21,006 nt of DNA, from the NCBI GenBank assembly GCA_963627445.1, contig CAVGBM010000004.1:1-21006 (forward strand), written 5' to 3'. The position numbers and the translations under genes are program-made. Every line of letters starts with the position of its first letter. The first letter of the stretch is position 1. This stretch comes from F23-B02 sp963627445. GTDB taxonomy: Bacteria > Bacillota > Clostridia > Oscillospirales > Oscillospiraceae. Of the stretch, positions 15,681 to 21,006 are shown one piece after another. The notes under the pieces were generated by a model, which searched no databases, had not been told where the DNA came from, and saw only the letters and a program-made list of their open reading frames with translations.

Positions 15681-15750
15681 CGATATGGTCACCGCAGCTA
15701 CTCAGAATGTCGGCAATTGTCCTGGACCGGGTTTCCAAAGGGCGGCTTTT
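15678..15750 (+). repeat. Interspersed repeat module R, copy 2
   Basis: CACCGATATGGTCACCGCAG through AAAGGGCGGCTTTT. It is very similar to 15895-15964 and to 12538-12608. The gene-free stretch 15443-16109 is made almost wholly of these modules. Confidence 0.85.
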
Positions 15751-15791
15751 CAATACGCATCAGCACTTCTGCTTGTCGTTTTTTACCGCAG

Positions 15792-15861
15792 CCCGACCGG
15801 TGAGTGTGTGCTAAAGTTCAGTCTGCACATCAACCTATCGGCGCACTGCAAGCTGTTTGCA
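15792..15861 (+). repeat. Interspersed repeat module S, copy 2
   Basis: CCCGACCGGTGAGTGTGTGC and following sequence to the CTGCAAGCTGTTTGCACC end. It has the same layout as copy 1, and R copy 3 follows after about 33 bases. Confidence 0.8.
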
Positions 15862-15894
15862 CCACTCTAAACTCTTGCACCCTTAAGCAGCTTG

Positions 15895-15964
15895 CACCGA
15901 TATGGTCACCGCAGCTACTCAGAATGTCGGCAATTGTTCTGGACCTGGTTTCCAAAGGGCGGTT
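15895..15964 (+). repeat. Interspersed repeat module R, copy 3
   Basis: CACCGATATGGTCACCGCAG through CCAAAGGGCGGTT. It differs from copy 2 at only a few positions over the first 65 bases. Confidence 0.85.
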
Positions 15965-15991
15965 AAGCGCCTTTGGTTGCGTTTCTTTTGT

Positions 15992-16021
15992 AACTTTTCT
16001 TTGGCAAAACAAAGAAAAGTT
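15992..16021. repeat. Hairpin module U, copy 2
   Basis: AACTTTTCTTT and AAAGAAAAGTT surround an 8-base loop, as at 12722-12752. It may serve as a transcription end for the minus-strand gene ending at 16110. Confidence 0.7.
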
Positions 16022-16063
16022 TATAATTCGTTCCAGCGCATACGCTTGCCGCTTTTGCCGTAG

Positions 16064-16119
16064 CCCGACCGGTGAGTACATTCTAGAGTTTAGCTCGTAC
16101 ATCAACCTGTCAGTACTCG
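16064..16119 (+). repeat. Interspersed repeat module S, copy 3
   Basis: CCCGACCGGTGAGTACATTC onward. The end of the module overlaps the stop codon of the minus-strand zinc-ribbon gene at 16110. Confidence 0.7.
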
Positions 16120-16793
16120 TTGAAGGCATTTATGCGGCTTATCTCGAAGCGGGCGGCTTCGAAGGCTTCTATCTGCGCGGAGTTAATATCCTCAAACGCC
16201 GCGGCCTTTGCCGTCTGCCCGGGCTCAAGATCCTCGACAAGCACATATTCCGTGCCGATGCGCGTACCCTCGGCATCGTATGCGTTGACCGTTATGCCGT
16301 AGGAATACCTCTCGTCGCCGGTGTTCGTGACGGTCAGGTCGAGCATGGTCGTCTCGACATCCGCGCGCTTGACGCGGGCAAACTCGCCCACGCTGATCTC
16401 GCACTTATCCGAGCCGTCGTTGTCAAACTCCTCGATCATCTCGTCTATCACCGACCCGATGATGGGGATATCCGATGCCTCGCCGGTCGCGACGGCGTTA
16501 AACACGGAAAACGAAAAGAAGAAGGTCGCAACGGCGATAAGTATCGAGATGACGATCCTCGTTATAACGCCGACCAGTGCGCCCTTGCCGACCGACTTTG
16601 CTCTTTTCGGGCGCTTGTCGTCGTAGACAAAGTACAGTATCAGGCCAATCAGCGGAAACAGAAAGCCCAGCAGCGCAAAGCCGAAGCTGGAGCTGTCGTT
16701 TGCGTTAGGCTCGCTGCCGTTAAGATACTTGCCGCAGCTCAGGCAATAGACAGTGCCCTCGGGAACGGGCTTGCCGCAATATTTGCAATACAT
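16110..16793 (-). CDS. Zinc-ribbon membrane protein with C-terminal FxLYD-like domain
   Basis: A 227-residue protein of unknown function. The N-terminus is a zinc ribbon (MYCKYCGKPVPEGTVYCLSCGK) with Cys3/Cys6 and Cys17/Cys20. Two membrane segments follow: about 36-57 (FGFALLGFLFPLIGLILYFVY) and about 73-97 (GALVGVITRIVISILIAVATFFF). The remaining roughly 110 residues, rich in beta strands (VETTMLDLTVTNTGDERYSYGITVNAYDAEG, LVEDLEPGQTAKAAAF), resemble FxLYD/DUF-type extracytoplasmic domains. Start and AAGGAGG site are clear, and a near-consensus promoter lies upstream. It is divergent from the sigma factor operon. A role in envelope sensing is a guess. Confidence 0.8.
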   Translation of the reverse strand: MYCKYCGKPVPEGTVYCLSCGKYLNGSEPNANDSSSFGFALLGFLFPLIGLILYFVYDDKRPKRAKSVGKGALVGVITRIVISILIAVATFFFSFSVFNAVATGEASDIPIIGSVIDEMIEEFDNDGSDKCEISVGEFARVKRADVETTMLDLTVTNTGDERYSYGITVNAYDAEGTRIGTEYVLVEDLEPGQTAKAAAFEDINSAQIEAFEAARFEISRINAFNEY

Positions 16794-16822
16794 GGTCTTG
16801 ACCTCCTTGCTATTATATATAC

Positions 16823-16851
16823 ATTTTAAAATACATGTCGAAGGTTGTCAA
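16823..16851 (-). promoter_or_regulatory. Strong promoter of the zinc-ribbon gene
   Basis: On the minus strand a perfect TTGACA (16851-16846) and TAAAAT (16828-16823) are 17 bases apart, matching the vegetative consensus at 11 of 12 positions. The ribosome binding site follows about 15 bases downstream. Confidence 0.85.
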
Positions 16852-16964
16852 CAAAAGCGCCATACTATAACAAAATCCTCCCTTTCGATTTAGCATTTGC
16901 CGACGGATGGGTAGTTAATAGATGATAGCTATCAAATTACTTTAGCAAGGAAGAGGGTGCTGCG

Positions 16965-17518
16965 GTGGATGACGAGAGGATAATTGCGCTGTTTTTTGAG
17001 CGAAGCGAGCTGGCGATACAGGCGCTGGACGACAAGTACGGCGTGCTGTGCCGCAAGGTCGCATACGGCATCGTGGGAAGCGCGCAGGATGCCGAGGAGT
17101 GCGTCAGCGACGCGTATCTCGGCGCATGGAACGCCATCCCGCCGACGCGGCCCGACCCGCTGCGGGCATACATTATTAAAATAGTCCGCAATCTCTCGGT
17201 CAAGGCGTATCGCAGGCAGCGTGCCGCCAAGCGCAGCGGCTACACGATCGCGCTCGAGGAGCTTGACGAGTGCATCGCCGACACAAGGCGCGTCGAGGAT
17301 ACATCGAGGCGGCCGAGCTTGCCCGCATCATCGAGCAGTTTCTCGACACGCTTAGCACAAAGGAGCGGGTCATTTTCATGCGCCGCTACGCATTCGCCGA
17401 CAGCTACGCCGACATTGCCGAGCGGGTCGGTGTGTCCGAAAAGAATGTGTCCGTGCGGCTGAGCATTATCCGCCGGAAATTCAGGCAGCACCTTATCGAA
17501 TTGGAGGTTTTACAATGA
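16965..17518 (+). pseudogene. ECF-type sigma factor with a one-base frameshift
   Basis: Two adjoining frames together form one RNA polymerase sigma-70/ECF protein. The first, from GTG 16965 with GAGGG upstream, carries region 2 (DAEECVSDAYLGAWNAIPPTRPDPLRAYIIKIVRNLSVKAYRR). The second carries region 4 (LSTKERVIFMRRYAFADSYADIAERVGVSEKNVSVRLSIIRRKFRQHL) and ends at 17518. The switch is near 17295-17300, within GTCGAGGATACATCGAG, where adding one base would give VEDYIEAAEL and about 184 residues, the normal length. No slippery heptamer is visible, so a real deletion or a sequencing error is more likely than programmed frameshifting. The region 4 frame still overlaps the next gene by ATGA, showing that the intact form was coupled to it. 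Confidence 0.85.
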
Positions 17519-18318
17519 ATTCTGAAAAGCTATCCGACGCAATAGGTGAAGTCGGCAGCAAATACTACGAGGAGGCGGCGACCTACCGCCGCAAAAAGCA
17601 CGGCTGGGTCAAATGGGCAGGGCTCGCCGCATGCCTGGCGCTTGCGGTCGCAGCCGTTCTGCCGAGCGCCGCAAAGCAGCCCGCGGCGGAGCCCTTAACG
17701 CCGAGTGTCGTGATGTCCGGCGTGCACATCAACGAGATGCTGCCGATGACAAGCGACGGCTCGAAGGTCGGGTACGACCCGAGCCTCTACGACAATGTCA
17801 CTTGGGACAGCGCCGCCATCGCCGAGTATTACGGCAGCGATCTGACCCCCGCCTACATCCCCGACGGGCTCGTCCCCGCCGAGAGCAACTGCACGGCGTC
17901 GGTGTACATCGCAAAGAACGGCAAACCGGTCGAGGACATGGTGTCGCTCGGCTTTTACCACGACTACTACGCCGACGGAAGCCCGAAGCTCACCGACGGC
18001 ATCGCCGCGGTCAAGGGCTTTTCGCTCGAAGCATCGAGGCTCGGCAAATTTGACGACTGCTGCGTTGCGGTGCCTGACGGTGAGGCGGCGGAGACCACAG
18101 ATATCGGCGGCGTTGCCGTCACCTTCGGCCACTGCGAGCTCGACTACGGCCCGTATGACCCCGACACGCACGAGCCCGCCGGGCAGTACGACCGCTACAC
18201 CGCCGAGTTCACACACTCCGGCGTAAACTATCGCATAACCACCGACCAGCTTCCGCAGGTCGAGATCGTAAAGATCGTTTCTTCGATAATTTTCGGAGAA
18301 GTTGCAGAAATAAAATAA
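17515..18318 (+). CDS. Single-span membrane protein, probable anti-sigma partner
   Basis: A 267-residue protein whose ATG overlaps the sigma factor's TGA (ATGA), the usual layout for an ECF sigma factor and its anti-sigma. The cytoplasmic N-terminus (LSDAIGEVGSKYYEEAATYRRKK) and the single membrane helix at about 35-57 (WAGLAACLALAVAAVLPSAA) resemble the N-terminal part of many clostridial proteins that follow ECF sigma genes. The outer domain of about 210 residues (ITPSVV... through VEIVKIVSSIIFGEV) matches nothing I can name. It contains two Cys residues close together near DDCCVAV. Role as anti-sigma is inferred from context and topology. No zinc-binding anti-sigma motif (HxxxCxxC) is seen. 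Confidence 0.75.
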   Translation: MNSEKLSDAIGEVGSKYYEEAATYRRKKHGWVKWAGLAACLALAVAAVLPSAAKQPAAEPLTPSVVMSGVHINEMLPMTSDGSKVGYDPSLYDNVTWDSAAIAEYYGSDLTPAYIPDGLVPAESNCTASVYIAKNGKPVEDMVSLGFYHDYYADGSPKLTDGIAAVKGFSLEASRLGKFDDCCVAVPDGEAAETTDIGGVAVTFGHCELDYGPYDPDTHEPAGQYDRYTAEFTHSGVNYRITTDQLPQVEIVKIVSSIIFGEVAEIK

Positions 18319-18321
18319 GCA

Positions 18322-18353
18322 AACGGGCAGTCTTTTGACTGCCCGTTAAGTTT
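18322..18353. terminator. Shared terminator between convergent genes
   Basis: AACGGGCAGTC and GACTGCCCGTT form a perfect 11-bp stem with a TTTT loop, between the ends of the anti-sigma-like gene and the aspartokinase gene. T-rich sequence follows on both strands, so it can serve both. Confidence 0.85.
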
Positions 18354-19308
18354 AACCAAAGAAGTGCCGATGGATAAGCTCCAGCGCCGGCAGGACATTT
18401 TCCGGTGCGACGGTCACGGCGCACACGCCGTCGTGAAGCTCGCCCGAGAACACAACTATGCCGCTGTCGGCGAGCACTGCCACAGTCTCGGCAAGCGTCT
18501 GCGCATCGACCCCCGCACCGACGACGCTAATTTTATTTGCCGCCTTGTCACGGGTCACGCCGCACACGGGCGGCCGTTCGGCAAAGCGCGACACGACGGT
18601 GCCCGCCCTGCGCTCGAAGCTTGAAAGTAGCGTGAGCTCGACATTTCCCGCGATCGCCGCCTCGACCGAGCGCGAGTGCAGCACCTGCGAGCCGCCGAGG
18701 GCGAGCCGCAGCATGTCGGCGTAGTCGATGCGGTCTAATTTCTTTGCGCCCGTAACCAAACGGGGGTCTGCGGTGTAAACGCCGTCGACATCTGAGTATA
18801 TCTCGCAGCGAGAAGCGTTCAGCGCGGCGGCCAGCGCCACCGCCGTCGTGTCCGAGCCGCCGCGGCCAAGCGTGGTGACATCGTCGTTTGCGTTGATGCC
18901 CTGAAAGCCCGCGACAAGGACTATCCTGCCCGCACTGAGCTCACGGCGCAGCCTGTCGGTGCTTATGTTTAAAATTCTTGCAGAGCCGTGGACACAGTCG
19001 GTGAAAATTCCGGCCTGCCTGCCCGAGAGCGACACGCAGTCAAGCCCCATCGAGTGCAGCTGCATCGCCATGAGGGCGACCGAGCTTAATTCCCCCGTCG
19101 ACAGCAGCACATCCAGCTCCCGCCGCTGCGGCTTTTTCGTTATCTCGCCTGCGTTATCCAAAAGCGTGTCGGTCGTATCCCCTCCGGCGGACAGTACGAC
19201 CACCGGGCTGTCGCCGACCGCGTGCGCATCGGCGATGATGCCGGCAACGCGCCCTATACGTTCGGCGTCGGCGACCGAGCTCCCGCCGAATTTTTGTACT
19301 ATCAGCAT
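18352..19308 (-). CDS. lysC: Aspartokinase, short form with one ACT domain
   Basis: Phosphorylates aspartate, the first step to lysine, threonine, methionine and diaminopimelate. The kinase domain (about 1-240) has KFGGSSV (6-12), SAGGDTTDTLL (40-50; most homologues have SAMGxTTD), STGE (70-73), TLGRGGSDTTA (146-156) and EIYSDVDGVYTADPR (169-183). Only one ACT-like segment follows (about 248-318). It seems to join the first strand of the normal ACT pair (VCGVTRDKAAN) directly to the second ACT unit (KISVVGAGVD...ALELIHRHFF). Total length is 318 residues against about 400 or more in typical LysC. ATG at 19308 follows GGGGG. It is the second gene after the ACT-only gene, separated by element B. 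Confidence 0.9.
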   Translation of the reverse strand: MLIVQKFGGSSVADAERIGRVAGIIADAHAVGDSPVVVLSAGGDTTDTLLDNAGEITKKPQRRELDVLLSTGELSSVALMAMQLHSMGLDCVSLSGRQAGIFTDCVHGSARILNISTDRLRRELSAGRIVLVAGFQGINANDDVTTLGRGGSDTTAVALAAALNASRCEIYSDVDGVYTADPRLVTGAKKLDRIDYADMLRLALGGSQVLHSRSVEAAIAGNVELTLLSSFERRAGTVVSRFAERPPVCGVTRDKAANKISVVGAGVDAQTLAETVAVLADSGIVVFSGELHDGVCAVTVAPENVLPALELIHRHFFG

Positions 19309-19327
19309 GGTGATCCCCCAAATGAAA

Positions 19328-19628
19328 GGAGTAGGGAAGGGCGGATACAGATAAGGGAAAATCGGTTTTGACCGACCCTTTTCCGCTCATACTGCGCAAA
19401 AATCTCCAGTAACACTCAAAGTATCACGGGAGATCTTTTTGTCTGAGAGAAAAGTGCCTTGGTCAAAACTGCTACGCACCCTGTAAAATTGGATTTTTTC
19501 CCGAGGCAAGGCAAAGTTCGACGGGCATAATGGATATATATGACCTAGAGCTTTAACGCAGCATCGGGGAAAAAGACTTTTTACAGGGCGATTTGTCCTT
19601 ATCTGTATCCGCCCAAAGACCCTACTCC
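19328..19628. repeat. Structured inverted-repeat element, copy B (between ACT gene and lysC)
   Basis: A 301-bp element is closed by GGAGTAGGG and GGGCGGATACAGATAAGG (19328-19336, 19339-19356), which pair fully with 19597-19614 and 19620-19628. Inside, GTTTTGACC (19365-19373) pairs with GGTCAAAAC (19461-19469), and CCCTGTAAAA (19479-19488) pairs with TTTTACAGGG (19579-19588). It shares ATCGGTTTTGACCG, CAAAGTAT and TCAAAACTGCTACGCACCTG-like cores with copies A and C but has a different closing stem. Its ends are 18 bases from the ACT stop and 19 bases from the lysC start, so it fills the intergenic gap. No protein is encoded, and I see no lysine riboswitch signature. Confidence 0.8.
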
Positions 19629-19646
19629 ATAGTATTCAATTGTGCA

Positions 19647-20090
19647 TCAGCCTGCCATTATTTCGACCGAAACAACGCCCGACACGGAGTTTAGGCGGCT
19701 TATGAGCTCGTCGGTCTCGACGACGACGGACTCGGCCACGAACGATACCGTCACCAGCGCCACGCCGTTTGCGGGGATGCTCTGGTTTATCGTGAGAATA
19801 TTTGCGCCCGTTTCGGTAAAAATAGACAGGACGGCGGCGAGCTTGCCGGGTTTGTCGTGCAGCTTGATGTGCAGAGTCGTGATGCTGTCCCGCTTCATGT
19901 CGCGGAACGGGGCGATAGCGTCCTTGTACTTGTAAAATGCGCTGCGGCTGAGGTCAACGGTCTCGACCGCCTCGGCGACCGTGCGGGCGGCGCCCGTCTC
20001 CAGCAGCGCCTTGGCCTCCGTGACCTTGACGAAAACCTCGGGAAGCGCATCGGCCTTGATGAGATAATATTTCGGCTTTCCGGCTTGCAT
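19647..20090 (-). CDS. ACT domain regulator, PheB-like
   Basis: A 147-residue protein of the UPF0735/PheB family. The N-terminal part (KYYLIKADALPEVFVKVTEAKALLETGAARTVAEAVETVDLSRSAFYKYKDAI) looks like a small helix-turn-helix. The C-terminal half is an ACT domain (TTLHIKLHDKPGKLAAVLSIFTETGANILTINQSIP) with the conserved KPG ligand loop. Such genes usually precede homoserine dehydrogenase or prephenate dehydratase genes and are thought to sense amino acids. Here it precedes lysC in the same direction. The ATG at 20090 follows GGAGGTG. It may provide an amino-acid sensing ACT domain to a pathway whose aspartokinase has only one, but this is inference. Confidence 0.88.
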   Translation of the reverse strand: MQAGKPKYYLIKADALPEVFVKVTEAKALLETGAARTVAEAVETVDLSRSAFYKYKDAIAPFRDMKRDSITTLHIKLHDKPGKLAAVLSIFTETGANILTINQSIPANGVALVTVSFVAESVVVETDELISRLNSVSGVVSVEIMAG

Positions 20091-20114
20091 AGCGGCACCT
20101 CCGGTTATTTTTTC

Positions 20115-20371
20115 GTTGACTTAGAGCCAAACCGCTATCGGTTTTGACCGGCCAAAATGCGTCCATGACGCCCGAAAGACCTTGGAAATACACAAAGTAT
20201 TCCCTTCGCCCTTTCAGCCGACCTGACCACATTTTATCTCGCTCAAAACTGCAAAGCATCTGTCAGTGGTGTCGTTCGAGGAATTTTCGGCTTTGCCGCC
20301 TGCCGAGGTAAGGCGGGGGAAAAGCGCTGCAAGGGCACGCTGACAGACGATAGAGTTCGTCTCCCGTCAAC
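20115..20371. repeat. Structured inverted-repeat element, copy C (upstream of the ACT gene)
   Basis: A 257-bp element closed by an imperfect stem: GTTGAC (20115-20120) with GTCAAC (20366-20371), extended by partly paired sequence in to CTATCG/CGATAG. GTTTTGA (20141-20147) pairs with TCAAAAC (20243-20249), and CTGTCAG (20260-20266) pairs with CTGACAG (20340-20346). Compared with copy A the second stem changes CTGTCGG/CCGACAG to CTGTCAG/CTGACAG, a compensated change. ACAAAGTATTCCC (20192-20204) matches A's ACAAGTATTACC. It lies 24 bases upstream of the ACT gene start codon, in the presumed leader. Confidence 0.78.
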
Positions 20372-20456
20372 TCGATGTTATCTATTCGATCTAGTCTTAG
20401 ACTAACACATTAAGGCGGCTTTTACAAGTGCCGCAGGAAAAAGGGTGGTTTTTAAA
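20372..20456. promoter_or_regulatory. Short divergent region between ACT operon and YdcZ gene
   Basis: It holds a small palindrome TAGTCTTAGACTA (20392-20404) and a hairpin GCGGC...GCCGC (20415-20434) just before the ribosome binding site AAGGGTGG of the YdcZ gene. I see no convincing -35/-10 pair on either strand. Promoters for both genes should lie here or inside element C. Confidence 0.35.
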
Positions 20457-20888
20457 ATGCTTTGGGGCATCATTTTCAGCGTGATCGCAGGCATGGCAAT
20501 GAGCGTGCAGGGCGTGATGAACACGCGGCTCGGCGAGGGCATCGGCAACATGGAGGCCAACACCTTCGTGCAGGGCAGCGCCTTTGCGCTGGCGCTCGTC
20601 GTTCTGCTTTTTTACCGGCAGGGCAGCTTCGCGGCGCTCGGTCAGGTCAACAAGCTCTACTGGCTCGGCGGCGTTCTGGGGCTTGTGATAACGCTCACGG
20701 TCATGCTCGGCATAAAGAGTCTCGGCACGACGCTTGCCATATCCATTATACTCATTTCGCAGCTTTTCATAGCCGCGCTCATCGATGCATTCGGGCTTCT
20801 CGGCAGCGAAAAGCTCGCCTTCGGCTGGAATAAATATGTCGGCCTCGCCCTCATGACCGGCGGAATGCTGCTGTTCAAAACGGGTTGA
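20457..20888 (+). CDS. DMT-type transporter, YdcZ/DUF606 family
   Basis: A 143-residue very hydrophobic protein with about five membrane helices (LWGIIFSVIAGMAMSVQGVMN, SAFALALVVLLFY, LYWLGGVLGLVITLTVMLGI, TTLAISIILISQLFIAALIDAFGLL, YVGLALMTGGMLLF). N-terminal AMSVQGVMNTRLGE and the glycine pattern fit the YdcZ group of the drug/metabolite transporter superfamily. The substrate is unknown. I start at ATG 20457 behind AAGGGTGG; an in-frame GTG at 20445 would add four residues. A hairpin overlapping the stop codon follows. Confidence 0.85.
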   Translation: MLWGIIFSVIAGMAMSVQGVMNTRLGEGIGNMEANTFVQGSAFALALVVLLFYRQGSFAALGQVNKLYWLGGVLGLVITLTVMLGIKSLGTTLAISIILISQLFIAALIDAFGLLGSEKLAFGWNKYVGLALMTGGMLLFKTG

Positions 20889-20910
20889 CCGTTTTGAAGT
20901 TAAGTTTTTT
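20874..20910 (+). terminator. Terminator-like hairpin overlapping the YdcZ stop codon
   Basis: TTCAAAACGG (20874-20883) pairs with CCGTTTTGAA (20889-20898) across GTTGA, which contains part of the TGA stop. GTTAAG and a run of six T follow. It also leads into the hairpin array. Confidence 0.6.
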
Positions 20911-20932
20911 GCCTGCGGCAAAAAGTGAAGTT
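20898..20932. repeat. Hairpin array unit with AGTTAAGT/AGTGAAGT spacers
   Basis: AGTTAAGT (20898-20905) and AGTGAAGT (20924-20931) flank the palindrome TTTTTGCC-TGC-GGCAAAAA. The design matches 15493-15567 and, on the other strand, 12786-12851. Confidence 0.7.
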
Positions 20933-20971
20933 TCAATTCGCATTGAAGATATGCTTAGTCGTTGCTGCGTC
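20925..20971 (+). repeat. Interspersed repeat module T, copy 2
   Basis: GTGAAGTTTCAATTCGCATT and following bases match 15561-15608 closely, and module S again follows. Confidence 0.8.
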
Positions 20972-20973
20972 AG

Positions 20974-21006
20974 CCCGACCGGCTACTGCACGCTAGAGTT
21001 ATGCCC
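20974..21006 (+). repeat. Interspersed repeat module S, copy 4, cut by the window end
   Basis: CCCGACCGGCTACTGCACGC and TAGAGTT match the start of S copies 1-3. The rest lies beyond the window. Confidence 0.7.

Noticed and set aside
15804..16829. A 341-codon open frame on the plus strand
   Set aside because: It runs through repeat modules S and R and then antisense to the zinc-ribbon gene. Its start is translated repeat (ADMVTAATQNVGN), also seen at the other R copies.
17285..17305. Programmed -1 frameshift in the sigma factor gene
   Set aside because: The frame change has the right sign, but no slippery heptamer and no obvious downstream pseudoknot are present; a deletion or sequencing error is simpler.
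19328..19628. Lysine riboswitch upstream of lysC
   Set aside because: The position is right, but I could not find the conserved lysine riboswitch core. The sequence instead aligns with elements A and C, which precede unrelated genes.

Overview
The window reads as chromosomal DNA from a GC-rich Bacillota, most likely a gut-type Clostridia (Oscillospirales-like). The reasons are a T-box leader, AGGAGG-type ribosome binding sites, a type III glutamine synthetase, a PheB-like ACT protein, ECF sigma/anti-sigma style genes and intergenic repeats built from AGTGAAGT-spaced hairpins. The assignment is inference from gene families and not a database match.

Bases 1-10792 (minus strand) hold the 5' part of a secreted protein gene and then a tightly packed seven-gene operon, transcribed asnB-glnN-pyrG-nadE-purA-purB-guaA and closed by a terminator at 426-457. 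All gaps between genes are 4-28 nt. Nearly every product moves ammonia, glutamine amide nitrogen or aspartate nitrogen onto an acceptor: Asn, Gln, CTP, NAD, adenylosuccinate/AMP and GMP. The operon is preceded by a long T-box leader with an AAC (Asn) specifier. It faces a divergently transcribed LysR regulator across a compact double-promoter region.

Bases 12534-16110 hold a second LysR gene divergent from a PutP-type Na+/solute symporter, with CATGAA half-sites between them, flanked by modular intergenic repeats. Bases 16110-18318 hold a zinc-ribbon membrane protein and an ECF sigma factor gene broken by a one-base frameshift. The sigma gene overlaps a membrane protein that looks like its anti-sigma partner. 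Bases 18352-20090 (minus) hold a PheB-like ACT regulator followed by a short, single-ACT aspartokinase. A YdcZ-type transporter and more modular repeats close the window.

The most unusual content is a family of three elements of 253-301 bp (10969-11221, 19328-19628, 20115-20371). Each is closed by long terminal inverted repeats whose sequence differs between copies while complementarity is kept. Internal stems also co-vary around conserved cores (TATCGGTTTTGAC and TCAAAACTGC...GCAYCTGT). This is what a conserved structured RNA, or a mobile element with an RNA-like fold, would look like. One copy sits inside the Asn T-box leader, one exactly fills the gap between the ACT gene and lysC, and one lies upstream of the ACT gene. 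All three have the same orientation relative to the amino-acid genes they precede.
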